Of a stretch of 64,000 nt of DNA, positions 48,826 to 56,698 are shown one piece after another; position 1 is the first letter of the stretch; every line of letters begins with the position of its first letter. The notes below the pieces were generated by a model, which had not been told where the DNA came from, did not search any database, and was given only the letters and a program-made list of their open reading frames with translations. The position numbers and the translations under genes are program-made. Origin of the DNA: JAJRXR01 sp041402005 (lineage in GTDB: Bacteria; Planctomycetota; Phycisphaerae; Phycisphaerales; UBA1924); NCBI GenBank assembly GCA_041402005.1, contig JAWKTB010000004.1, positions 372,001 to 436,000 on the forward strand, in the 5' to 3' direction.

Positions 48826-48850
48826 ACGCATCGGATACCCTGCGCGCAGG
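48826..48850 (+). promoter_or_regulatory. Duplicated promoter/leader block, copy A
   Basis: ACGCATCGGATA, then CCCTGCGCGCAGG, just before the ribosome site of the third paralogue. The same block, ACGCATCGGATA then GCCTGCGCCCAGG, precedes the fourth (49536-49560). GGATAC could be the -10 box. Confidence 0.5.
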
Positions 48851-48862
48851 AGGAAGAGAGAG

Positions 48863-49444
48863 ATGCGCTCCACAATCCCGCTTACCGTGATCGCCGTTGC
48901 TGGCCTGACCACCGCAGTCCAGGCCCAGACCAAGGGCTCCGTGATCCTGACGGCGAGCACGACCTCGCTCCTGATCGGTGACCTCTTCACCATCGGCGTC
49001 TACGCCGACGATGACGGCTCGACCCCGGGCGTCTTCTCCTTCAACATCGCCGTCGATGTCGGCCCGAACCTTCAGATCGTCACTGGTCCCACGGTGGGCG
49101 GCGCATACGTCTTTGGCTGGGCCGGCTCCATGACCTCCACGAGCGTCGAGGGAATCGGCGGCTCGACCGACATCTTCGGCCCCACCTTCGACGCCCCCCT
49201 CAACAACCTCCTCCTCTTCAACTTCCAGGTCGTGGTCGTCGGAAGCCCCATCGGCCTCCTCGCCAGCTCGCGCACCGGCTCGGGCCCCAACCCGGCCCTC
49301 CTCACCGCCAGCGAGGGGGGCATCGTCCTCCTGCCAACGCCCTACAACCAGCTCAACTTCGGCTCGCTCAGCATCCCCGCGCCGGGCAGTGCGGGCCTTT
49401 TCGTCGCAGGGTCACTGCTCGCCGCACGTCGTCGTCGCCGCTGA
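48863..49444 (+). CDS. Cohesin-like secreted protein with PEP-CTERM-like tail, 3 of 6
   Basis: 193 aa. The signal peptide ends TAVQAQ. The body has LLIGDLFTIGVYADDDGSTP, GPTVGGAYVFGWAGS, GGSTDIFGPTFDAPLNNLLL and SEGGIVLLPTPYNQLNF. The tail is IPAPGSAGLFVAGSLLAARR, with PG instead of PSG. AGGAGG lies ~9 bp before ATG 48863. A decayed copy of the array terminator follows. Confidence 0.8.
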   Translation: MRSTIPLTVIAVAGLTTAVQAQTKGSVILTASTTSLLIGDLFTIGVYADDDGSTPGVFSFNIAVDVGPNLQIVTGPTVGGAYVFGWAGSMTSTSVEGIGGSTDIFGPTFDAPLNNLLLFNFQVVVVGSPIGLLASSRTGSGPNPALLTASEGGIVLLPTPYNQLNFGSLSIPAPGSAGLFVAGSLLAARRRRR

Positions 49445-49474
49445 TTCGACCCGCTTCGGATCCTGCTGCACACT

Positions 49475-49510
49475 GGTCCCCCGTACGCAACAGCGGGCTG
49501 GGAGTTTTTC
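49475..49510 (+). terminator. Degenerate intrinsic terminator
   Basis: GGTCCCCCGTACGC and GCGGGCTGGGAG pair only imperfectly around AACA, then TTTTT. It is recognisable as a mutated copy of the terminator at 48761. Confidence 0.6.
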
Positions 49511-49535
49511 CCTCCCCCCTCGTATGAGGTGTTCC

Positions 49536-49560
49536 ACGCATCGGATAGCCTGCGCCCAGG
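49536..49560 (+). promoter_or_regulatory. Duplicated promoter/leader block, copy B
   Basis: ACGCATCGGATA, then GCCTGCGCCCAGG, matches copy A at 48826 with few changes and is at the same distance from the start codon. Confidence 0.5.
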
Positions 49561-49572
49561 AGGGAATGAGAG

Positions 49573-50136
49573 ATGCGCTGCACCGCCCCGCTCGCCGTGA
49601 TCGCCCTCGCCGGCCTGACGACCGCCGCCTCCGCCCAGACCAAGGGCACGATCACGCTGACGATCTTGAATGTCAGCGAGAACATCTACGCCGTCAACGT
49701 CTACGCCGATGACGTCGGCGCTCCCGGCGTCTTCGCATTCGACATCGCCATCGACCTCGTCGGCGCCGGGACGCTCCTGACCGGACCGACACAGGGCGGC
49801 GCGTACGTCTTCGGCTTCTCCGGAGGCCTCACCCCGACAGGCGTCGAGGCCGTCGGCGGCTCCACCGACATCTTCGGACCGACCTTCGACGCGCCTCTCA
49901 ACGCCCTCCTCCTCTTCTCCTTCCAGTTCCAGCACTTTGGCGGGTTCGTCGGCGCGATCGCGCACGACGGCTCCGGCCCCAACCCGGCCCTCCAAACCGT
50001 CACCGAGGGCGGCATCGTCCTCCTCCCCGCCAACTACGACGAGATCAACTTCGACAGCGTGAGCTTCCCCGCGCCCTCGAGCACCGCCCTGCTGGGCATA
50101 GGAGCGATCCTGGGCGCCCGCCGACGTCGCCGCTGA
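49573..50136 (+). CDS. Cohesin-like secreted protein with PEP-CTERM-like tail, 4 of 6
   Basis: 187 aa. The signal peptide is PLAVIALAGLTTAASAQ. Shared blocks are GAPGVFAFDIAIDLVGAG, GGSTDIFGPTFDAPLNALLL, GPNPALQTVTEGGIVLLPAN and tail FPAPSSTALLGIGAILGARR. AGGAGG precedes the ATG. The 116 bp to copy 5 has no terminator. Confidence 0.81.
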   Translation: MRCTAPLAVIALAGLTTAASAQTKGTITLTILNVSENIYAVNVYADDVGAPGVFAFDIAIDLVGAGTLLTGPTQGGAYVFGFSGGLTPTGVEAVGGSTDIFGPTFDAPLNALLLFSFQFQHFGGFVGAIAHDGSGPNPALQTVTEGGIVLLPANYDEINFDSVSFPAPSSTALLGIGAILGARRRRR

Positions 50137-50252
50137 CCCCCCACCCCGCGGCCACGATTCTGGCCTTCTTGCCCAGACCACCGTCGCCCGCGGACTTTCC
50201 TGGTCATGATTGTCCGCCGAGGTACGTTTCGAGAAGCCTCGGAGGGGTCATC

Positions 50253-50879
50253 ATGCAAACCCGCGCCCTCGTGGCGGTCGCCGCCCTTGCCGCCCTTGCC
50301 GGTCTTGCCACCGCCACCAAGGCGCAGACGATCGGCTACGTCACGCTGACCGCCTCCGCCACCACCGTCAGCGTCGGCGACACCTTCACCATCGGCGTCG
50401 TCCTCTCCGACAACATCCCGGGGAACTCGGTCTTCACGTTCGACATCCTGGTCGCCGGCGCCGGCGCCCCCTTCTCGACCGTGCCCGGGAGTCTCGTCGA
50501 CGATCCCTCCGGCTCCGGCTTCATCTTCGGCTTTCTCGGTCAGGTCAACCCCGACGGCGCCCAGGGCCTCGGCGGCCCCGCCGACGCTTTCCCGCCGACC
50601 TTCGAGACCCCCCTCGACGACCTGACCGTCTTCACCTTCCAGGTCCTCGCCACGCACGCCGGCGTCATCACCTACACCCCCGAGGACGGCCCAAGCCCCA
50701 ACATCGCCATGCAGACTTGGATGGCCGGGGGGATCATTCTCCTCCCGGCGTGGTACGACGACATCGTCTTCGAGAGCGTGACGGTCAATGTCATCCCCGC
50801 GCCGCCCGCCGCGGCGCTGCTCGCCCTCGCCGTTCCGCCCGCCATCCGTCGCAGACGCGCCGAGGAGCCACGCCCATGA
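50253..50879 (+). CDS. Cohesin-like secreted protein with PEP-CTERM-like tail, 5 of 6
   Basis: 208 aa. The signal peptide ends TKAQ. It is a more divergent member: VSVGDTFTIGVVLSDNIPGN, FTFDILVAG, FETPLDDLTVFTFQVLA, GGIILLPAWYDDIVFESVTV, tail IPAPPAAALLALAVPPAIRR. GGAGGGG precedes the ATG. The stop overlaps copy 6 (ATGA), so copies 5 and 6 form a pair. Confidence 0.79.
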   Translation: MQTRALVAVAALAALAGLATATKAQTIGYVTLTASATTVSVGDTFTIGVVLSDNIPGNSVFTFDILVAGAGAPFSTVPGSLVDDPSGSGFIFGFLGQVNPDGAQGLGGPADAFPPTFETPLDDLTVFTFQVLATHAGVITYTPEDGPSPNIAMQTWMAGGIILLPAWYDDIVFESVTVNVIPAPPAAALLALAVPPAIRRRRAEEPRP

Positions 50880-51562
50880 ACCGACGCACGCTCGCTGTCG
50901 CGGCTCTCACCGGCCTCGTGACCAACGCCCCTGCCCAGACGATCGGCACGGTCACGATCACCACCTCCGTCACCACGGTCAACGTCGGTGATACGTTCAC
51001 CGTGGGCGTGTTCCTCACGGACAACACCCCGGGCATCTACGTCGGCGCCTTCGACGTGCATGTGTCCGGCGTCGGCGCCGCGTTCTCGACCGTTCCCGAT
51101 GGTCTCGTGATCGACCCTTCCGGCTCGGGGCTCGTCTGGACCGACGGCTTCCTCGGCGGCATCGAGCCCGACGGGGCCCGAGGCGCTGGGAGTTCGATCA
51201 ATCTCATCTTCCCGTTCTCCCCGGATCAGCTCGAAGACCTGACCGTCTTCTCGTTCCAGGTCCGGGCGACCCAGGGCGGCATCATCACCTTCAACGCCTC
51301 CGACGCCGGCCTCACCGACATCGTGGACGCCATCGGATGGATCAACAGCTGCGGCGTCGGACCGTGCTTCATGCCCTACGACGAAGTCACCTTCAACAGC
51401 GCCACAGTGACCGTCATCCCCACGCCACCATCGCTCATCCCCCTCGCACTCGCAGCCCCGATTGTCACACGCCCCAGACGCCGACCGATCCGCGTCAGTA
51501 CTGCAGCACCGCGTGCACCGGCGCGTACCCCGCGAGCTTCTCCCGCCCGCCGAGGTACTTGA
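50876..51562 (+). CDS. Cohesin-like secreted protein, 6 of 6, altered tail
   Basis: 228 aa. Similar to copy 5 (NVGDTFTVGVFLTDNTPG, LEDLTVFSFQVRATQGGIIT). The GGIVLLP block has become SCGVGPCFMPYDEVTF with two Cys. The tail IPTPPSLIPLALAAPIVTRP is followed by ~35 extra Arg/Pro/Ala-rich residues. That extension overlaps the end of apt on the opposite strand by 68 bp. The original stop may have been lost, so read-through made the extension. Confidence 0.72.
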   Translation: MNRRTLAVAALTGLVTNAPAQTIGTVTITTSVTTVNVGDTFTVGVFLTDNTPGIYVGAFDVHVSGVGAAFSTVPDGLVIDPSGSGLVWTDGFLGGIEPDGARGAGSSINLIFPFSPDQLEDLTVFSFQVRATQGGIITFNASDAGLTDIVDAIGWINSCGVGPCFMPYDEVTFNSATVTVIPTPPSLIPLALAAPIVTRPRRRPIRVSTAAPRAPARTPRASPARRGT

Positions 51563-52031
51563 GCTCGATCAGCACCACGATCCCCGCGATCTGGGCGTCC
51601 GTCTGACGCACCAGCTCGCAGCTCGCCCGCATCGTCCCGCCCGTCGCCAGCAGGTCGTCAACCACGAGCACCCGCTTGCTCCCCTGCAACGCGTCCGAGT
51701 GGATCTCCAGGCGGTCCGTCCCGTACTCGAGCTCGTAGTCCACGCCGTGCACGCTCCGGGGCAGCTTGCCCGGCTTGCGGATCGGCACGAACCCCGCCGC
51801 AAGCGCCTGCGCGATCGCGATCCCGAAGATGAACCCGCGGCTCTCCGCCCCGATCACCAGGTCGATCCCCTTGCCCCGGAACGGGTTGGCCATCAGCTCC
51901 ACCGACAGCGCGAGCGCCGACGGATCCGCCAGCAGCGGCGTGAAATCGCGGAACACGATCCCCGGTTTCGGGAAGTCCTGCACGTCCCGGATCAATCCCC
52001 GCAGCCGCTCCACCGAAGCCAACGCGTCCAT
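51495..52031 (-). CDS. apt: Adenine phosphoribosyltransferase
   Basis: 178 aa. DFPKPGIVFRDFTPLLADPS and VIGAESRGFIFGIAIAQALA are Apt hallmarks; the PRPP loop is VLVVDDLLATGGTMRAS. It converts adenine and PRPP to AMP. Its 3' end overlaps the last cohesin-like gene by 68 bp in antisense. Upstream, 52032-52257 has simple CGCGAATCGCGAA and CGCCACTTCGCGACTTCG-type repeats. Confidence 0.96.
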   Translation of the reverse strand: MDALASVERLRGLIRDVQDFPKPGIVFRDFTPLLADPSALALSVELMANPFRGKGIDLVIGAESRGFIFGIAIAQALAAGFVPIRKPGKLPRSVHGVDYELEYGTDRLEIHSDALQGSKRVLVVDDLLATGGTMRASCELVRQTDAQIAGIVVLIELKYLGGREKLAGYAPVHAVLQY

Positions 52032-52079
52032 TGCCGCCCTCCGTCACGCCCGCCGCGACGGGTGAGCATATCGCCCCGC

Positions 52080-52232
52080 CGAGCGCGAATCGCGAACCCG
52101 CGAATCGCGAATCGGAAGGCACGGACACCACCCATCGATCCCCTCGACGCCCACCGCGTCTCTCAGCCCCGCCACGTTGCCCCTCGCGATTTCGCCACTT
52201 CGCGACTTCGCCGCGTGGCGTTTCGCCACTCC
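52080..52232. repeat. Short low-complexity repeats
   Basis: CGCGAATCGCGAA-type units (52081-52112) and TTTCGCCACTTCGCGACTTC-type units (52189-52232) fill the gap between apt and the GroES-like gene. No gene is seen. Confidence 0.55.
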
Positions 52233-52257
52233 GCGCCCTCCCCCATACACTCCCCCA

Positions 52258-52581
52258 ATGCCCTCGCCGCGGAAGACCGCAAAACCCCTCGAGATCGTCG
52301 AGCCCCTCGGCGCCCGCGTCCTCATCCGCAAGGACGAGGACAAAAAGCAAACCAAGGCCGGCCTCCACCTCCCCGACAAGATCGAGATCCCGACGATCAC
52401 CGGGCGGGTCGTGACCGTCTCGGCCCAGGTCGCCGCCGACAGCGACTACCCCATCCGCCAGTACGACCGCGTCCTGTTCAACCCCAAGCACGCGATCCCG
52501 GTGGACTTCGAGGGCGACAACCGCCTCTTCGTCGTGCCGGTCGAGGACGTGGTGGCGGTGTTCCGAAAGGACGGGGAGTAG
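52258..52581 (+). CDS. GroES-like co-chaperonin domain protein
   Basis: 107 aa. PLEIVEPLGARVLIRKDEDK, then AGLHLPDKIEIPTITGRVV and YDRVLFNPKHAIPVDF, follow the Cpn10 fold. The mobile loop tripeptide reads LHL rather than IVL, and no groEL is near, so it may be a variant or paralogue rather than the main GroES. A TACACT hexamer (52245-52250) is only 7 bp before the ATG, with no Shine-Dalgarno, suggesting leaderless mRNA. Confidence 0.85.
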   Translation: MPSPRKTAKPLEIVEPLGARVLIRKDEDKKQTKAGLHLPDKIEIPTITGRVVTVSAQVAADSDYPIRQYDRVLFNPKHAIPVDFEGDNRLFVVPVEDVVAVFRKDGE

Positions 52582-52634
52582 GCGAGCCGGCGCCACTGTC
52601 CGCCCCTCGTCCGCGCTGTCCTCCCGCTCTCCCC

Positions 52635-53225
52635 ATGGATTACCTCAAGTACTACTCCCTCGAAGACTACCTCTTCAACGTCGTCCATCCCAGGTTTCAA
52701 ACCGATGGCGCGCTGTCCGCCTTCGATTTCTTCTCCATCGTTGTCTGGAAGGCAAACAGGGCCAAGTCGAAGGTTGCCCGCCTCCTGATGACGCACGACC
52801 CCGATCGCCGGGATTCACTCGACCAGATCTGCAATGACCTGACCCGCCAGCTGAACGCCATGGCAAGCGACGAGGAGAGGTTGAAGTTCCTCATGCAGCA
52901 TCGTGGTTTCAGGCTACCTATGGCATCCGCGATACTCACTGTTCTCTGGCCGGACTCCTTCTCCGTCTATGACGTTCGGGTCTGCGACCAGCTCGGTGAT
53001 CATCACCGCCTTGCAAATCTGGTGAGCTGGCGTTCGATATGGACGGGCTATCAGGCGTTCCTCTCGGACGTGCATGCTGCCGAGCCACGCGGGCTTTGCC
53101 TCCGGGATAAAGACCGGTTCCTGTGGGGACGATCAGCGGCATACCAACTGCGGACCGACATTCAGCGATGTTTCGCGCCGAAAGACGACGAGGTTCTGTT
53201 TGACGGATCCACCAAGGGCCAGTAG
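52635..53225 (+). CDS. Unknown protein with HhH-glycosylase-like motif, atypical composition
   Basis: 196 aa. Codon use is visibly less GC-biased than in the neighbours, suggesting transfer. FLMQHRGFRLPMASAILTVL, then WPDSFSVYDVRVCDQLG, resembles the helix-hairpin-helix and following strand of DNA-glycosylase-like proteins (G-x-x-x-ASAIL-x-x-x-x-P-x-x-F-x-x-x-D-x-R). The N-terminus (YYSLEDYLFNVVHPRFQ) is helical. No catalytic Lys/Asp pair is confirmed. It might be an accessory or defence-related protein, but that is a guess. Confidence 0.65.
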   Translation: MDYLKYYSLEDYLFNVVHPRFQTDGALSAFDFFSIVVWKANRAKSKVARLLMTHDPDRRDSLDQICNDLTRQLNAMASDEERLKFLMQHRGFRLPMASAILTVLWPDSFSVYDVRVCDQLGDHHRLANLVSWRSIWTGYQAFLSDVHAAEPRGLCLRDKDRFLWGRSAAYQLRTDIQRCFAPKDDEVLFDGSTKGQ

Positions 53226-53228
53226 GTC

Positions 53229-53246
53229 GGGCATCTTGCCCATTTT
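53229..53246 (+). terminator. Terminator-like hairpin
   Basis: GGGCA-tct-TGCCC followed by ATTTT, 3 bp after the stop of the 196-aa gene. The stem is short; it also resembles a REP-type element. Confidence 0.5.
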
Positions 53247-53271
53247 CCTGAGAAGGAATGTGGATTCGTAC

Positions 53272-53284
53272 GGGCTGGAAGCCC
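53272..53284. repeat. REP-like palindrome GGGCT-GGA-AGCCC
   Basis: The reverse complement (ACGGGCTTCCAGCCCGT) occurs at 58819-58835 inside the ABC ATPase gene. It marks the gap before the DUF3568 lipoprotein. Confidence 0.6.
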
Positions 53285-53333
53285 ATCCCACCGATCCGTC
53301 GAACAGGACCTCGCCCCGCGCCTACCAATCCCC

Positions 53334-53816
53334 ATGCGTTCGCTCGACCACAATGCGTTGAGGCACACGACCGCCGCCATACTCCTACTCGGCGCGGCCA
53401 CCCTCCCCGCCTGCACCGTCGCCGCCGCCAGCGCCGCCGTCGGCGCCGCCCAATCCGGCGCCTCCATCATCAAGAAGGGCCGCGTCACCACCGCCCTGCT
53501 CGTCCGCTACGACGACGTGCTCACCGGCGTGAGGCAAGCCGCCGCCACCCTCGACCTCGACACCCGACGCATCGTCGAGAAGGACGGACGCACGTCCTTC
53601 TTCTACGAGGAGGAAGACGGCGGCAAGATCGCCGTCTACGTCGCCCACCGGACCGACACCGTCACCTCGCTCATCGTCGATGTCGGCGCGACCGGGCGAG
53701 CCGACGTCGCCCGCCTCATGCACGCGCAGATCATCGACCACCTCGCCGAGGCCAACGCCTTCCTCGAGGACTGGACACCCCAGACCGGCCCGGTCCCCGC
53801 CGCCAGCCAGGAGTAG
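53334..53816 (+). CDS. DUF3568-family lipoprotein
   Basis: 160 aa. AILLLGAATLPAC is a lipoprotein signal with Cys ~27. A short Ala/Gly-rich helix (SAAVGAAQSGASIIKKGRVT) leads to a compact domain with VEKDGRTSFFYEEEDGGKIA, as in DUF3568 proteins of unknown function. It would sit in the outer membrane or periplasm. It is in front of aroA, 40 bp away. Confidence 0.78.
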   Translation: MRSLDHNALRHTTAAILLLGAATLPACTVAAASAAVGAAQSGASIIKKGRVTTALLVRYDDVLTGVRQAAATLDLDTRRIVEKDGRTSFFYEEEDGGKIAVYVAHRTDTVTSLIVDVGATGRADVARLMHAQIIDHLAEANAFLEDWTPQTGPVPAASQE

Positions 53817-53855
53817 CCGCGCCCCACCCCGCCCCCCGACCGATACGCTTGCCCG

Positions 53856-55312
53856 ATGCCCGACCCGTTCCTGCTCCCCCTCGACGAGCTGCCGGACCCC
53901 TGCCGGTCCCCCCTCGTCCGACGCCCGGGTCAGGCGCCCCCGGCCGTCTCCGTCCGCCCGCCCGGATCCAAGAGCATCACCAACCGCCTCCTCCTGCTCG
54001 CAGCCCTCTGTGACGGCGTCTCCACCCTCCACGCCCCCTCCTCGAGGCCGACGACACCGCCCGCATGATCGCCGCCCTCCGCCACCTCGGCGCCGACATC
54101 CCCCCCTCCCCCGCTCCCAGCGGGGGAGGTGTCGAGCGCAGCGAGACGGAGGGGGTCCGCCCCCCCCTGTCCCTGAAAATCCACGGCGTCGCCGGACGCT
54201 GGCACCCCCGTCTCCCTGAGGGCTCCGCCAACCTCACCCTCCACCTGGGCAACGCCGGCACCGCCACCCGCTTCCTCGCCGCCGCCTCGCTCCGCTCACC
54301 CATCCCGATCACGATCGACGGCGACGAGCACATGCGCCGCCGCCCCATCGCGGGCCTCGTCACCCACCTCCGCGCCCTCGGCGCCCAGGTCGAGCATCTG
54401 GCCTCGCCGACGGCGCCCCCGATCCGAATCTCTCCCCCCGACCGTCTCACCACGAACGCGCTCGAAATCCCCCCCACCGCCTCGAGTCAGTTCATCAGCG
54501 CCCTGCTGCTGGTCGCGCCCTGGCTCGAGGGAGGCCTGACGCTCCGCCTCCTCCCGCCGATCACCAGCGCCTCGTACGTGCGCATGACGCTCTCGCTTCT
54601 CGAGCGTCTGGAGGTCGAGGTGCAGGCGAGCGACGACCTCTCGGTCGTGCGCGTCCCCCATGGCCCGCCCCACGCCTTCGAGATGGACATCGAGCCGGAC
54701 GCCTCGGGCGCCACCTACTTCTGGGCCGCCGGCGCTCTGCTCCCCGGCGCGAGCGTCAGGGTCGAGGGCCTCGGCGCCGAATCACTCCAGGGCGACGCGG
54801 CGTTCCCCGACCTGCTCGCCCGCATGGGCGCCCGCGTCCGCGAGCAGCGCAACACGCCGAGCGCTCCACCATCGACCAGCGTCGCGGCGCCGACCGACAC
54901 CCTCCGCCCCATCATGTGCGACATGGGCGACATGCCCGACGCCGCGATGACTCTGGCCGCCGTCGCCTCGTTCGCCCCCGCCCCCTCGATCATCCGCGGC
55001 GTCCGCACGCTCCGCGTCAAGGAGACCGACCGCATCGCCGCCCTCGTCAACGAGCTGGCCAAGGTCGGCGTCCGCGTCGACGCCGACGTCCAGGCCGACC
55101 CCGACACGATCACCATCACGCCCCCCCCGGGCGGCATCGACTGCTCCCCCGACGCCCCGCCGGTGGTCTTCGAGACCTACGACGACCACCGCATGGCGAT
55201 GTCCCTGGCCCTCATCGGGCTGCGTCGTCCAAACGTCTCGATCTCCAACCCCGCCTGCGTCGCCAAAACCTACCCCGGGTTCTGGCGGGACCTGGCGGGC
55301 CTCTATCTCTGA
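53856..55312 (+). pseudogene. aroA: 3-phosphoshikimate 1-carboxyvinyltransferase, frameshifted and carrying a REP insertion
   Basis: The N-terminal part (SVRPPGSKSITNRLLLLAAL) is in one frame and stops at 54068; the rest, from IAALRHLGADI, is one frame away. A base appears to be missing from the C-run at 54034-54038: with one extra C it reads HAPLLEADDTARMIAALRHL, the normal EPSP synthase sequence. All later motifs are intact: LGNAGTATRFL, DGDEHMRRRPI, VKETDRIAAL and YDDHRMAMSL. A sequencing error is likely, because aroA is normally essential and the rest is conserved. Residues PPSPAPSGGGVERSETEGV in the second part are an in-frame palindromic-repeat insertion (54105-54168). Confidence 0.85.
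54105..54168. repeat. Palindromic repeat inserted inside aroA
   Basis: CCTCCCCCGCT-ccc-AGCGGGGGAGG forms a perfect 11-bp stem, followed by GTCGAGCGCAGCGAGACGGA and a G-run and C-run. It encodes SPAPSGGGVERSETEGVRPP in a loop where EPSP synthases have no such residues. Confidence 0.75.
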
Positions 55313-55491
55313 CCGGGAATTTACCCGGGAACTCCGAACTGCCTTGCGAGAAGTGCGGATATGGGCCAGACTCCCCATGCTCGGCGCCCGCCGCCGAGCC
55401 AGGGTCCGCGTGCGGGGCGCCTCCCCGCTCGGGCGTCACGAGCCGCGACGCGAGACCCGCGATTGGGGACAATCGACAAAGGGGTCCACTG

Positions 55492-56127
55492 ATGACACGC
55501 CCGGGGTCTCGCACGCTCGCCGTCCTGGCGCTCGCCGCCATCGCGTCCGCCGCCCACGCCGACGCCGTCGCATACTCCAACTACGACGTCGGCGATCCCG
55601 ACGACCTCTCGGGCTTCGTCTACATCTTCAACTCGTCCGCCGACGAGTTCCGCTTCGGATTCAGCTTCGTCTCCGAGGCCTCCGGCGCGATCACGGAGGT
55701 CGACGCCGGCCTCTTCTCCTCGAGCCTGTTCGACACACCCGCCACCTTCCACCTCTTCAACGACGACGGCTCGGGGCTCCCAGGTGATCCCATCGGAACC
55801 CTCACGGCAAGCGTGAACCGAAACGATCCCTTCCACTTCGTCGCCCCCGACGACAGCCTCGTCCTCGAGGCCGGGATGACGTACCACCTCGTGCTCGTCC
55901 GCCCCGCCCCGGGCGGGAGCGCCCTCGAATGGTTCGTGCCCGACAGCCCCGAGTCGCTCCCGCAGGTGTACCAGAACGCCCTGAACGACCCGTGGATGCT
56001 GGACCTCGCACACACGGACGCCGGCGCGTTCGAGATCAGGGTGACACCGGCGCCATCGGGGCTCGCGCTGCTCGTCGCGGGGCTTCTCGTGCCGCGCCGC
56101 AAACGCCGATCGCTCACCCCCGCTTGA
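55492..56127 (+). CDS. Secreted protein with choice-of-anchor-type domain and PEP-CTERM-like tail
   Basis: 211 aa. The signal peptide ends AHA. The body (FRFGFSFVSEASGAITEVDA, then FHLFNDDGSGLPGDPIGTLT and AGMTYHLVLVRPAPGGSAL) fits the 'choice-of-anchor R' beta-sandwich. The tail is VTPAPSGLALLVAGLLVPRR plus KRR. Its end overlaps the convergent FUN14-like gene by 14 bp. The 179 bp after aroA holds CCGGG-aattta-CCCGG at 55315 and no gene. Confidence 0.78.
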   Translation: MTRPGSRTLAVLALAAIASAAHADAVAYSNYDVGDPDDLSGFVYIFNSSADEFRFGFSFVSEASGAITEVDAGLFSSSLFDTPATFHLFNDDGSGLPGDPIGTLTASVNRNDPFHFVAPDDSLVLEAGMTYHLVLVRPAPGGSALEWFVPDSPESLPQVYQNALNDPWMLDLAHTDAGAFEIRVTPAPSGLALLVAGLLVPRRKRRSLTPA

Positions 56128-56698
56128 ACCCGAGCGCCAGCCCCGCGACCGCGGCCGCCGCCGACGGCAGCTCCCCCGTGATGAACGTCCGGAAGCTGTC
56201 GAACTGCCCCGACGCCCACGAGGCGACCGACTCGTACTTGTCCCCGATCGCCCCCCAGTGGATCTCGAGCAGCCCCGCGTACTCCAGCCCGAACAGGAAG
56301 AGCGCAAACAAGCCGATCACCACCAGCGACAGCTTCACGAACGTCCGCAGCGCGTACGCGACCGCGAACCCGACGAAGAAGCTGAAGCCCAGGCGGAAGA
56401 CCACCGGCGACCACTCTCCCATCCACGCGTCGCCGCCGTCATCCGCGGGCGGCGCACTGGCCCCGCTCGGCGCCGCGAGCCCGCTCGCGCCCGCCGGCAG
56501 CTCCCCGCTCGTCCCCGTCGACGCCGGGCGCTCACCACCCGTCACGCGGGCCGCCACCCCCAGCGCCGCCCCGCCCGCCATCACGAGCACCGAAACCAGC
56601 ACCAGCGCCTTGATCCACCCGGGCGAGGCCGCGAGCACCCCCTTGCGTGCCCCGCCCGCCTCGCCCCTGGCGCCCTTCCTCTCGCCGGCGTCGCCCAT
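56114..56698 (-). CDS. FUN14-domain membrane protein
   Basis: 194 aa from ATG 56698. One N-terminal helix (IKALVLVSVLVMAGGAALGV) and a Pro/Ala/Ser linker precede the FUN14 domain (FSFFVGFAVAYALRTFVKLS, then GLFALFLFGLEYAGLLEIHW). FUN14 proteins are small membrane proteins with unclear bacterial role. Its start overlaps the coaD stop (ATGA). Confidence 0.82.
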   Translation of the reverse strand: MGDAGERKGARGEAGGARKGVLAASPGWIKALVLVSVLVMAGGAALGVAARVTGGERPASTGTSGELPAGASGLAAPSGASAPPADDGGDAWMGEWSPVVFRLGFSFFVGFAVAYALRTFVKLSLVVIGLFALFLFGLEYAGLLEIHWGAIGDKYESVASWASGQFDSFRTFITGELPSAAAAVAGLALGFKRG

